Shown piece after piece: positions 34,719 through 42,736 of a stretch of DNA of 64,000 nt. The stretch lies in contig CAZREB010000023.1 of NCBI GenBank assembly GCA_964599095.1, positions 5,834 to 69,833 of the forward strand, read 5' to 3'. Below the pieces are notes generated by a model. That model made no database searches. It was not told where the DNA came from and worked only from the letters and a program-made list of their open reading frames with translations. The stretch is from SZAS-79 sp964599095 (lineage in GTDB: Bacteria; Pseudomonadota; Gammaproteobacteria; Burkholderiales; SG8-39). Both the position numbers and the translations under genes were made by a program. Each line of letters begins with the position of its first letter. The stretch's first letter is position 1.

Positions 34719-35414
34719 TCAGACCTCCAGCCACTCCTTGCGCATCGCGGCATCCTCTCTCACATCGTGCGGCTTGCCTTCGAACACAATGCTGCCGTGG
34801 CCCATCACGTAGAGCCGCTCCGAGATGTCGAGCGCGATCGCGAGCTTCTGCTCCACCAGCAGGATCGACACGCCGCGTTTCCTGATCTCCTCGAACAGCA
34901 GCGCCACCTGCTCGACGATCTTCGGCGCGAGGCCCTCGGTGGGCTCGTCGATCATGACAAGCGCCGGGTCGCCCATCAGCGTCCGGCACAGCGTCAGCAT
35001 CTGCTGCTCGCCGCCCGAGAGCACGCCGGCCTCGTTGTCGGCGCGCTCCTTGAGGCGCGGGAACAACGTGAACATGTCCTCCATGCCCCAGCGCTCGGAT
35101 TCGAGCTTGCCCTTCTGGCCGAGCAGCAGGTTCTGGCGCACTGTCAGCGTCGGGAAGATGTCGCGGTTCTCGGGCACGTAGCCCAGGCCCTTGTGGGCGA
35201 TCTGGTACGCCTTGAGGCCGACCATCTCCTCACCGCGGAATTTCACCGATCCGCTGCAGTCGACCATGCCCATGATCGCCTTGATCGTGGTCGATCGGCC
35301 GACGCCGTTCCGCCCGAGCAGGCTGACGATCTCGCCCTTGCCGACCGCCAGGTTGACGCCGTGCAGGATGTGGCTCTTGCCGTAGTAGGCGTGCAGGTCC
35401 CTGACCTCAAGCAT
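34719..35414 (-). CDS. livF: Branched-chain-type ABC transporter ATPase LivF
   Basis: The 231-residue ATPase is the second nucleotide-binding subunit of a Liv-type importer. It has the signature LSGGEQQML, Walker B LVMIDEPTEGL and the H-loop region LLVEQKLAIALD, where Gln replaces the usual His as in LivF proteins. The Walker A reads GRNGVGRSTT, with Arg at residue 40 in place of the nearly universal Lys. I believe this Lys-to-Arg form occurs in some LivF relatives, but it deserves checking. ATG 35414 overlaps the livG stop by 8 bp; the frame continues upstream only as shadow. Confidence 0.9.
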   Translation of the reverse strand: MLEVRDLHAYYGKSHILHGVNLAVGKGEIVSLLGRNGVGRSTTIKAIMGMVDCSGSVKFRGEEMVGLKAYQIAHKGLGYVPENRDIFPTLTVRQNLLLGQKGKLESERWGMEDMFTLFPRLKERADNEAGVLSGGEQQMLTLCRTLMGDPALVMIDEPTEGLAPKIVEQVALLFEEIRKRGVSILLVEQKLAIALDISERLYVMGHGSIVFEGKPHDVREDAAMRKEWLEV

Positions 35415-36207
35415 GGGAGGCTCCGGCCTCTGCGCCTTCCTTGTGCAGGCCGCCGAGGTAGGCTTCCTGCACCGCAGGATTGGCACGGATCTCCGTCGGG
35501 GTGCCGGTCGCGATGATTTCGCCGTAGACGAGCACCGAGATCCGGTCGGCGAGGTTGAAGACCACGCCCATGTCGTGCTCCACCATCACCAGCGTCTTGC
35601 CCGCGGTCACGCGCCGGATCAACTCGACTACGTTCGAGGTTTCCGAGCGGCTCATGCCGGCGGTGGGCTCGTCGAGCAGGATCACTCCGGCGCCGCCGGC
35701 GATCGTGATGCCGATCTCCAGCGCCCGCTGCTCGGCGTAGGTCAGCAGGCCGGCCGGGCGGGCGCGCAGGTTCCACAAGCCGATCGACTCGATCACGTCG
35801 TTGGCGCGCTCCTGTGCGTCCCTCAGCCCGTTGAGCCGATGCCAGAACGAATACTTGTAGCCGAGCGACCAGAGCACCGCGCAGCGCACGTTCTCGAACA
35901 CCGACAGGTTGTGGAAGATGTTGGTGATCTGGAACGAGCGCGACAGGCCCTTGCGGTTGATCTCGAACGGCTTCAGGGCCCCGGTCTCCTCGCCGTTCAG
36001 CCGGATCGAGCCCGAGGTCATCGGGAAGCGCCCGCTGATCAGGTTGAACAGCGTCGACTTCCCGGCGCCGTTCGGCCCGATGATCGCGTGACGCTCGCCC
36101 CTGGGAATCGCCAGGTCGACGCCGCGGATGATCTCGGTATTGCCGAAGGACTTGCGCACCGCGGCCAGCTCGAGCGCCGGTGCCGCTTCGGCCGTAGCGT
36201 CGCTCAT
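35407..36207 (-). CDS. livG: Branched-chain-type ABC transporter ATPase LivG
   Basis: ATPase of 266 residues with a normal Walker A (GPNGAGKSTL), Walker B VILLDEPTAGMS and H-loop VMVEHDMGVVF. The signature region reads LTYAEQRALEIG instead of LSYGQQRRLEIA, so the Gly and the first Gln of the ABC signature are Ala and Glu. The start ATG 36207 overlaps the livM stop (ATGA). Together with LivF, LivH, LivM and the binding protein it completes one importer. The ligand may be a carboxylic acid rather than an amino acid, as an acyl-CoA synthetase is the divergent neighbour. Confidence 0.92.
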   Translation of the reverse strand: MSDATAEAAPALELAAVRKSFGNTEIIRGVDLAIPRGERHAIIGPNGAGKSTLFNLISGRFPMTSGSIRLNGEETGALKPFEINRKGLSRSFQITNIFHNLSVFENVRCAVLWSLGYKYSFWHRLNGLRDAQERANDVIESIGLWNLRARPAGLLTYAEQRALEIGITIAGGAGVILLDEPTAGMSRSETSNVVELIRRVTAGKTLVMVEHDMGVVFNLADRISVLVYGEIIATGTPTEIRANPAVQEAYLGGLHKEGAEAGASHA

Positions 36208-37490
36208 GTGCGAGCCTCGATGAACTCGGCCTGGATCTCGCCATAGATCTGCGCAACGCGCTTGCGCGCGGCGTTGAAGAACCAGCCGCCGACGACCCAC
36301 AGCCCGATCGCCACCGCCCATGGCAGCGCGCCCGCGGCATCGAATTCGAGGCCGAACATCTTCATCGCCGTCCCGTTGGCGCTGTCCACCGAGACCTTGT
36401 AGGTCATTTCCACGGTCAGGATCAGCGCGGCCAGCACCAGCAGGCCGCTCGCGCCGGCCGCGGCGTACGCGCGCCAGATGCGCCCGAAGCGTTTGCGGGC
36501 GACCAGCTGCACCTGCATCATGATCAGGCTTGCGATGCCGCCGGGCGCGAACATCACCATCATCATGAAGAACAGGCCGAGGTAGAGCAGCCACGCCTTG
36601 GTGTGGTCGGACAGCGCGACCACGAAATACACGAATACGCAGGCGCCGATGATCGGCCCGAAGAAGAATCCGACCCCGCCGATGAAGGCGGCCAGCAGCA
36701 CGCCGCCGGAGCGCGCCGCACTCACGTTCTCGGCGGTCACGATCTCGAAGTTGATCACGCCGAGCGCGCCCGCGACGCCGGCGAAGAACGCCGAGATGAT
36801 CAGCGTCAGCCAGCGCACGCGCTGCGTGTCGTAGCCGACGAATTCGGCCCGCTCCGGGTTGTCGCGCACCGCGTTCGCAATGCGCCCGAGCGGCGTGTGC
36901 GCCCAGGCGTACATCAGGACCATCGAAAGCAGGCACCACAGCGCGATCAGGTAGTACACCTGCACCGCCGGGCCGAACGTGATCCCGAGGAAAGGCTGGC
37001 CGAACACGCGGTTGGTCGTGATCCCGCCCTCGCCGCCGAAGAAGTCGGGGAACATCAGCGAGCAGTTGAACACCAGCTCGCCGATGCCCAGCGTGATCAT
37101 CGCGAAGGTGGTGCCGGCGCGCTTGGTCGTCACGTAGCCGAAGAGCACGCCGAAAAACGCGCCGGCCAGGCCGCCGACCAGCGGCAGCAGCGACACCGGC
37201 ATCCAGATCTGCCCCTTCGAGGCCATGTTCAGCGTGTGCACCGCGATGTAGGCGCCCAGGCCCGAGTACACCGCGTGGCCGAAGGACAGCATGCCGCTCT
37301 GGCCGAGCAGCATGTTGTACGACAGCGCGAAGATGATCGCGATGCCCATCTGCGACATCAGCGTGATCGCGAAGCCCTGCGTGAAGAAGACCGGCAGCAC
37401 GGCCATCAGCACGACCGTCAGGCCCCAGATCACCCAGCGCGCGAGGTTGATCGGGCGGAAGCGCACCGTCGATGCGGCCATCGTGGCCAT
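36204..37490 (-). CDS. livM: Branched-chain-type ABC transporter permease LivM
   Basis: Permease of 428 residues with about 8-10 hydrophobic segments. The family motif region is ALSYNMLLGQSGMLSFGHAVYSG (about residues 55-77, shown here only as position and theme GQSGMLSFGHA). It also has the EAA-like RAVRDNPERAEFVGYD. After the usual end, GGIASLIMMQ, there is an extra C-terminal part of about 95 residues with two further hydrophobic segments, which most LivM proteins lack. ATG at 37490 overlaps the livH stop (TGATG); a second ATG nine bases on is possible. Confidence 0.9.
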   Translation of the reverse strand: MATMAASTVRFRPINLARWVIWGLTVVLMAVLPVFFTQGFAITLMSQMGIAIIFALSYNMLLGQSGMLSFGHAVYSGLGAYIAVHTLNMASKGQIWMPVSLLPLVGGLAGAFFGVLFGYVTTKRAGTTFAMITLGIGELVFNCSLMFPDFFGGEGGITTNRVFGQPFLGITFGPAVQVYYLIALWCLLSMVLMYAWAHTPLGRIANAVRDNPERAEFVGYDTQRVRWLTLIISAFFAGVAGALGVINFEIVTAENVSAARSGGVLLAAFIGGVGFFFGPIIGACVFVYFVVALSDHTKAWLLYLGLFFMMMVMFAPGGIASLIMMQVQLVARKRFGRIWRAYAAAGASGLLVLAALILTVEMTYKVSVDSANGTAMKMFGLEFDAAGALPWAVAIGLWVVGGWFFNAARKRVAQIYGEIQAEFIEART

Positions 37491-38437
37491 CAGTCCGCCC
37501 TCGTGCCGAGCAGGCCCTTGGGCCGGAAGATCAGCATCAGCACCAGCAGCAGGTAGGGCAGCACCGGCGCTACCTGCGAGATCTGCAGCTTCCAGAGCGA
37601 ATACAGCGGCGTCTGCTCGGTGACGGTGAGGCCGACCGCGCCGAACATGCCGGCCAGCGACCAGTCGAGCGCGATCGCGAAGGTCTGCAGGATGCCGATC
37701 AGCAGCGACGCGAGGAAGGCGCCTGCGAGCGAACCCATGCCGCCGACCACGGCGACCACGAACACGATCGGCCCGACCGACGCGGCCATCGAGGGCTCGG
37801 TGATGAACGCCACGCCGCCGATCACGCCGGCCAGGCCCGCCAGAGCGGTGCCGCCGCCGAACACGAGCATGAATACGCGCGGCACGTTGTGGCCGAGCGC
37901 CTCGGCGGTGTGCGGGTGGGTGAGCGCGGCCTGGATCACGAGGCCGATTCGGGTGCGCGTGAGCAGCAGCCACACGGCGAAGAGCATCAGCAGCGCGACC
38001 AGCATCATGAAGCCGCGCAGCTTGGGGAACGACGTCGAGTACAGCGTGAAGAGATGGCCATCGAGGGCCGCCGGCACCCGGAATGGCACCGCGGCCAGGC
38101 CCCAGATCACCTTGACCGACTCTTCGATCAGGTAGGCGAGGCCGAACGTGAACAGCAGCTCGGCCACATGGCCCCAGCGGTGCACGCGGCGCAGGCCGTA
38201 GCGCTCGACGACGGCGCCCAGCAGCCCGACCACGACCGGCGCGACGAACAGCGCCGGGAAGAAGCCGATCTTGAGGCCGACCGAGTAGGCGACGTAGGCG
38301 CCGACCATGTAGAACGCGGCATGCGCGAAATTGAGCACGCCCATCATGCTGAAGATCAGCGTCAGCCCCGACGAAAGCATGAACAGCAGCAGCCCGTAGG
38401 ACACGCCGTTCAGCAGCGAGATGACGAAGAATTCCAT
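37490..38437 (-). CDS. livH: Branched-chain-type ABC transporter permease LivH
   Basis: The 315-residue integral membrane permease has the LivH opening LLNGVSYGLLLFMLSSGLTL, then SMMGVLNFAHAAFYMVGAY, and ends with LMLIFRPKGLLG. It has about eight hydrophobic segments and pairs with LivM to form the channel. ATG at 38437 was chosen over an in-frame start at 38479, because it matches the family's N-terminus and leaves the hairpins between livK and livH outside the gene. Confidence 0.92.
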   Translation of the reverse strand: MEFFVISLLNGVSYGLLLFMLSSGLTLIFSMMGVLNFAHAAFYMVGAYVAYSVGLKIGFFPALFVAPVVVGLLGAVVERYGLRRVHRWGHVAELLFTFGLAYLIEESVKVIWGLAAVPFRVPAALDGHLFTLYSTSFPKLRGFMMLVALLMLFAVWLLLTRTRIGLVIQAALTHPHTAEALGHNVPRVFMLVFGGGTALAGLAGVIGGVAFITEPSMAASVGPIVFVVAVVGGMGSLAGAFLASLLIGILQTFAIALDWSLAGMFGAVGLTVTEQTPLYSLWKLQISQVAPVLPYLLLVLMLIFRPKGLLGTRAD

Positions 38438-38450
38438 GTGCGCCTGGGCG

Positions 38451-38476
38451 AAAAGAAGGCCGGGCAAAGCCGGCCT
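38451..38476 (-). terminator. Possible attenuating terminator between livK and livH
   Basis: On the minus strand AGGCCGG, a 6-base loop and CCGGCCT are followed by TCTTTTC. It sits between the binding-protein gene and the permease gene and could reduce transcription of the downstream genes relative to the binding protein. The T-tract is short. Confidence 0.5.
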
Positions 38477-38524
38477 CATTTTGTCGGGGGAGGTCCGAGG
38501 AGGGGGGCGGAGCCCCCTCTTCGC
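38473..38524. repeat. GC-rich hairpin repeat between livK and livH (copy 2)
   Basis: Counterpart of 34661-34713. It shares the order ctcattt(t/c)gtcgg, ggaggt, gaggagggggcggagccccctcttc, with one extra G in the left stem here. It starts 2 bp after the livK stop, so both copies follow a Liv gene 3' end. Confidence 0.65.
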
Positions 38525-38525
38525 C

Positions 38526-39761
38526 TTATTTTGGCCGGGTCATCTGGCAGGAAGTCGGCTGCGTGGCCAGGTAGGTCGGCAGCAGCGCCTCGGTCTTCCA
38601 GCCGTAGCCGGTCTTTTCCTGGTCGTACTTGACCGTCTTGCCGTCGACCTTCACCCACTTGGCGATGTAAAGCGGCTGCAGGGCCTGGTGGTCCTGCTTG
38701 CGCATCTCGACCTCGCCGTTCAGGCTTTCGACCTTCATGCCTTCCATCGCCTTGGCCACCTTGACCGGGTCGGTCGACTTGGTCTCCTTGAACGCCTTGG
38801 CGAGCAACGCGATGCCGGTGTAGGTCGCCATCGTGTAGTAGTCGTCGTTGAACTTCTTCTGGTAGCCCATGGCGACGTCGGCGCCGGTGAACTTCTCGTT
38901 GTTGACGTTCCAGTAGCCGACGTACTTCACCTTGTCCTCGCCCGCGGCGCCCATCGCGGTCGGCACGCCGGTGGTGGCTGCGTAGTAGGTGTAGAAGTTG
39001 GCGTTCAGGCCGGCGTCCTTGGCGGCCTTGATCAAGAGCGCGAGGTCGCTGCCCCAGTTGCCGGTGATCACGGTGTCGGTGCCGGCGGCCTTCATCTTCG
39101 AGACGTACGGCGCGAAGTCCTTGATCTGCGCGAGCGGGTGCAGGTCCTCGCCGACGATCTTGATGTCCGGGCGCTTCTTGGCGAGGTACTCCTTGGCCGC
39201 CTTGGCCACCGCGTGGCCGAACGAGTAGTTCTGGTTGAGGAGGTAGACGTTCTTGACCTTCGCATCCTTGGCCAGGTACGTGGTCAGCGCCTCCATCTTC
39301 ATGTCCGAGTTCGCATCGAGCCGGAAGTGCCAGAAGTTGCACTTGCTGTTGGTCAGGTCGGGGTCGACGGCGGCGTAGTTCAGGTAAACGATTTCCTTTC
39401 CGGGATTGCGCTCGTTGTGCTTGGCGACCGCGTCGGCCAGCGCAAGCGCGACCGAGGAGCCGTTGCCCTGCACCACGTAGCGGATGCCCTGGTCGATGAC
39501 CTGCTTCAGCGCGTTCAGCGACTCCTGCGGCGAGAGCTTGTTGTCGAATCCGACGATCTCGAACTTCGGCCCGCCGGCCCAGTTCTTCTGGTTGGCCAGG
39601 TCGGCGATGAACTGCCAGCTGTGCAGCTGGTTACGGCCGACTGGCGCCATCAGGCCCGACAGCGGGTCGATGAAGGCGATCTTGACGGTCTGCGCCTGCG
39701 CGCCGAAAGCGGGCAGGGTGAGGGCGGCGCCAAGCGCGGCCGCGCGGATGAGGCGAATCAT
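38526..39761 (-). CDS. Liv-type ABC transporter substrate-binding protein
   Basis: Periplasmic receptor of 411 residues. A Sec signal (MIRLIRAAALGAALTLPAF, then GAQAQ) precedes the type I periplasmic-binding fold: VKIAFIDPLSGLMAPVGRNQ, YVVQGNGSSVALALADAVA, VYLLNQNYSFGHAVAKAA and GTDTVITGNWGSDLALL. Members bind branched-chain amino acids, amides or aromatic acids; this one's ligand is not obvious. It heads the minus-strand livKHMGF order and is divergent from an acyl-CoA synthetase across 202 bp, hinting at a carboxylic acid ligand (inference). Confidence 0.92.
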   Translation of the reverse strand: MIRLIRAAALGAALTLPAFGAQAQTVKIAFIDPLSGLMAPVGRNQLHSWQFIADLANQKNWAGGPKFEIVGFDNKLSPQESLNALKQVIDQGIRYVVQGNGSSVALALADAVAKHNERNPGKEIVYLNYAAVDPDLTNSKCNFWHFRLDANSDMKMEALTTYLAKDAKVKNVYLLNQNYSFGHAVAKAAKEYLAKKRPDIKIVGEDLHPLAQIKDFAPYVSKMKAAGTDTVITGNWGSDLALLIKAAKDAGLNANFYTYYAATTGVPTAMGAAGEDKVKYVGYWNVNNEKFTGADVAMGYQKKFNDDYYTMATYTGIALLAKAFKETKSTDPVKVAKAMEGMKVESLNGEVEMRKQDHQALQPLYIAKWVKVDGKTVKYDQEKTGYGWKTEALLPTYLATQPTSCQMTRPK

Positions 39762-39916
39762 GTTGATCTCCAGTGAAGAGGGGCAGCGTGTTGTTGGGGC
39801 CCTCTATTGCAGCCTGGCCTTTGGGGGCCGCTGCAGTCCGCTGTTTCCCGATGCGAAGCATGGTAGTCAAGCCCCGAGGGCCGGTCAAGCCGATCCATGC
39901 CCGTCCGCAGTGCGTG

Positions 39917-39928
39917 CCGGGCTATACT
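39917..39928 (+). promoter_or_regulatory. Promoter-like motif before the acyl-CoA synthetase
   Basis: Same ccgggctatact 12-mer as at 27423-27434, with TATACT as a possible -10 box 36 bp before the ATG. The 202-bp gap around it (39762-39963) otherwise holds GC-rich sequence with no clear operator. A good ribosome site (CAGGAGA) precedes the gene. Confidence 0.4.
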
Positions 39929-39963
39929 TGCCGCATCCCGAAGTACTCAAAACAGGAGACAAC

Positions 39964-41586
39964 ATGAACGGCCTGATGATGGACATGCCGCTCCTGATCA
40001 GCGACCTGATCCGGCACGCCGACCGACACCACGGCGACACCGAAATCGTGTCCAAGCGCGTCGAGGGCGACTTTCACCGCTACACCTACCGCGACGCGCA
40101 TTCGCGCTCGAAGCGCCTGGCCAAGGCGCTCGCGGGTCTCGGCGTCGGCATGCACGACCGCGTGGCCACGCTGGCCTGGAACGGCTACCGGCACTTCGAG
40201 ATCTATTACGCGGTCGCCGGCTCGGGCGCGGTGATCCACACGATCAACCCGCGCCTCTTCCCGGAGCAGGTGGTCTACATCGCGAACCACGCCGAGGACA
40301 AGGTCCTGTTCGTCGACCTGACCTTCGTGCCGCTGGTCGAGAAAGTCGCGCCGAGCCTGAAGACGGTCAGGCACTACGTGGTGATGACCGATCGCGCGCA
40401 CATGCCGAAAACGTCGCTGGCGAACGTGCTGTGCTTCGAGGACCTGATCGATGCAAACGACGACAAGCTCGAGTGGCCGACTTTCGACGAGAAGACCGCC
40501 TCGTGCCTGTGCTACACGTCGGGCACCACGGGCAACCCCAAAGGCGTGCTCTACAGCCATCGCAGCACGATGCTGCACGCCTACGCGGCTGCGCTGCCCG
40601 ATGCGCTCAACCTTTCGGCGGCCGACACGATCCTGCCGGTGGTGCCGATGTTCCATGTCAACGCCTGGGGCCTGCCCTACAGCTGCGCGCTGATGGGCGC
40701 GAAGCTCGTCTTCCCCGGCCAGCACCTGGACGGCAAGAGCCTGCACGAGATGTTCGAGAAGGAAGGCGTCACGATGAGCGCCGGCGTGCCGACCGTGTGG
40801 CTCGGCCTGCTCAACTACATGAAGGAGCAGAAGCTCAAGTTCTCCACGCTGAAATCGACCGTGATCGGCGGTTCCGCGTGCCCGCCGGCGATGATCAAGA
40901 GCTTCCAGGAGGAGTACGGCGTCAAGGTGCTGCACGCCTGGGGCATGACCGAGATGAGCCCGCTGGGCACAGTGGCCACCTTCAAGGGCAAGCATGTCAA
41001 GGCCGGCGACGAGGCGCGCTACGCCGTGCAGTACAAACAGGGCCGCGTGATCTTCGGCGTCGACATGAAAATCGTCGACACCGACGGCAACACGCTGCCG
41101 AACGACGGCAAGGCTTTCGGTGACCTGCTGGTGAAGGGGCCGTGGGTCACCTCCTCCTATTTCAAGGGCGAGGGTGGCGACCCGCTGAGGGACGGCTGGT
41201 TCCCGACCGGCGACGTGGCCACCATCGACCCGGACGGCTACATGCAGATCACCGACCGGTCCAAGGACGTGATCAAGTCCGGCGGCGAGTGGATCAGCTC
41301 GATCGACCTCGAAAACATCGCGGTGGCCCATCCGGGGATCGCCGAGGCGGCGGTCATCGGCGTCAAGCATCCCAAGTGGGATGAGCGCCCGATCGTCGTG
41401 GCGATCAGGAAACCCGGCGCGACGGTCACGAAGGAGGAGTTGCTCAAGTTCTACGAGGGCAAGATCGCCAAGTGGTGGATGCCCGACGATGTGGTGTTTG
41501 TCGAGCAGCTGCCGCACACCGCGACCGGCAAGCTTTCGAAGCTGACGCTGCGCGGGGAGATGAAGGACTACCGGCTCCCCGGCTGA
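39964..41586 (+). CDS. Acyl-CoA synthetase (AMP-forming, medium-chain/DmdB-like)
   Basis: A 540-residue ANL-superfamily ligase that activates a carboxylic acid as acyl-adenylate and then thioester. Motifs are CYTSGTTGNPKGV (P-loop near residue 184-193), WGMTEMSPLG (A5), GWFPTGDVATIDPDGY (A7), ITDRSKDVIKSGGEWIS (A8 and hinge) and ATGKLSKLTLR with the C-terminal catalytic Lys. The sequence pattern is close to medium-chain and 3-methylmercaptopropionate-CoA ligases. The frame is open upstream to 39484, but ATG 39964 with its CAGGAGA site is clearly the start. It begins the plus-strand cluster to 49117. Confidence 0.92.
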   Translation: MNGLMMDMPLLISDLIRHADRHHGDTEIVSKRVEGDFHRYTYRDAHSRSKRLAKALAGLGVGMHDRVATLAWNGYRHFEIYYAVAGSGAVIHTINPRLFPEQVVYIANHAEDKVLFVDLTFVPLVEKVAPSLKTVRHYVVMTDRAHMPKTSLANVLCFEDLIDANDDKLEWPTFDEKTASCLCYTSGTTGNPKGVLYSHRSTMLHAYAAALPDALNLSAADTILPVVPMFHVNAWGLPYSCALMGAKLVFPGQHLDGKSLHEMFEKEGVTMSAGVPTVWLGLLNYMKEQKLKFSTLKSTVIGGSACPPAMIKSFQEEYGVKVLHAWGMTEMSPLGTVATFKGKHVKAGDEARYAVQYKQGRVIFGVDMKIVDTDGNTLPNDGKAFGDLLVKGPWVTSSYFKGEGGDPLRDGWFPTGDVATIDPDGYMQITDRSKDVIKSGGEWISSIDLENIAVAHPGIAEAAVIGVKHPKWDERPIVVAIRKPGATVTKEELLKFYEGKIAKWWMPDDVVFVEQLPHTATGKLSKLTLRGEMKDYRLPG

Positions 41587-41596
41587 GGCGCGGCGC

Positions 41597-42736
41597 GTGA
41601 TCGAGGGCGAGGAGAAGCTCGAGAAGGCCCTGCGGGCTTCGAGCGCCCTCGAACGCGCGCAGAAGGCGCGCCTGCGCTGGACCGGCGCGGTGACCGCCTC
41701 CTATGCGCTCGATGCGCTGTTTCTCGGTTTTTATGCGCTGGCCGGGACGATCCCGGTTGCGGTCGTCGCCGTTCATATTGTTGCCGCCGCGTTCGTGTGC
41801 GCGGCCACTTTCGCCCTGTATGCCTACGGCTGGAACCTGCGGTTCGCCGACCGCAACTTCATCCTGCCCCAGGCGCTCGCCGCCACGGCCGTCCAGCTCG
41901 TCGTGGTCGGCCTCGCGCCGCAGATCGCGTTTCCGTTCCTCAGCAACCTGTTCACCGTGTTCGCGTTCGGCGCGCTCTGGATGAGCCTGCGCCACTCGTT
42001 GACGCTGTGGGCGGTGAGCGCGGCGGCGGTGGGCGCGACTATGTGGCTGGTCCGCGGGCACGCGGGATTCGCGGACGCCAATGCGGCCGAAATCGGCGTG
42101 ACGTGGCTGTGCTTCGCGGTCATCCTCGCGCGCTGCCTGTTGCTCGGCGTCTACGCCAACGACATGCGCACCCGCCTCGCCGACGGCCGCCGCAAGCTGG
42201 CGGCCTCGCTCGAGCAGGTGCAGGAACTGGTGCATTACGACGAGCTGACCCGTGTTTTCAACCGCCGCACGCTGACCCAGCGTCTCGAGCAGGAGCGCAG
42301 CCGCGCGGAGCGCACCGGCGCGGCGCTCAGCGTCGCGATGATGGACCTGGACCACTTCAAGGCGGTCAACGACACCCACGGGCATGCGGCGGGCGACGAA
42401 GTGCTGCGCAAGTTTGCCGAAACCGTTCTGGGCGCGATGCGCGAAACCGACGTCTTCGGGCGCTATGGCGGCGAGGAGTTCCTGCTGATCCTCACGGCGA
42501 CCGCGCCCGGGGCCGCCACGCCGGCGCTCGAGCGTATCCGCGCCGCGCTCGCGGCCGCCGACTGGGGCGCGCTGGCGCCGGGACTGGCGGTGACGGTGTC
42601 GATGGGCGTGGCGGGATTCCGCAAGGAAGAGACCATAGGGGAGGTGCTGCATCGCGCGGACACCGCCTTGTACGAGGCCAAGCATGCGGGCCGCAACCGC
42701 ATCGTCATCAGCGACCCAGCCGAGGCGTCACCATGA
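41597..42736 (+). CDS. Membrane-bound GGDEF diguanylate cyclase
   Basis: The 379-residue protein has an N-terminal membrane region of about five to six hydrophobic segments (about residues 30-190), then a coiled stretch and a GGDEF domain (about 215-370). The domain shows the I-site-like RSRAERTGAAL region, MMDLDHFKAVNDTHGHAAGDEVLR and the catalytic RYGGEEF. The active-site motif is intact, so it can probably make c-di-GMP from GTP; there is no EAL domain. The start is GTG at 41597. It lies 10 bp after the acyl-CoA synthetase and overlaps the hydratase (ATGA), an unusual place for a signalling gene. Confidence 0.9.
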   Translation: MIEGEEKLEKALRASSALERAQKARLRWTGAVTASYALDALFLGFYALAGTIPVAVVAVHIVAAAFVCAATFALYAYGWNLRFADRNFILPQALAATAVQLVVVGLAPQIAFPFLSNLFTVFAFGALWMSLRHSLTLWAVSAAAVGATMWLVRGHAGFADANAAEIGVTWLCFAVILARCLLLGVYANDMRTRLADGRRKLAASLEQVQELVHYDELTRVFNRRTLTQRLEQERSRAERTGAALSVAMMDLDHFKAVNDTHGHAAGDEVLRKFAETVLGAMRETDVFGRYGGEEFLLILTATAPGAATPALERIRAALAAADWGALAPGLAVTVSMGVAGFRKEETIGEVLHRADTALYEAKHAGRNRIVISDPAEASP

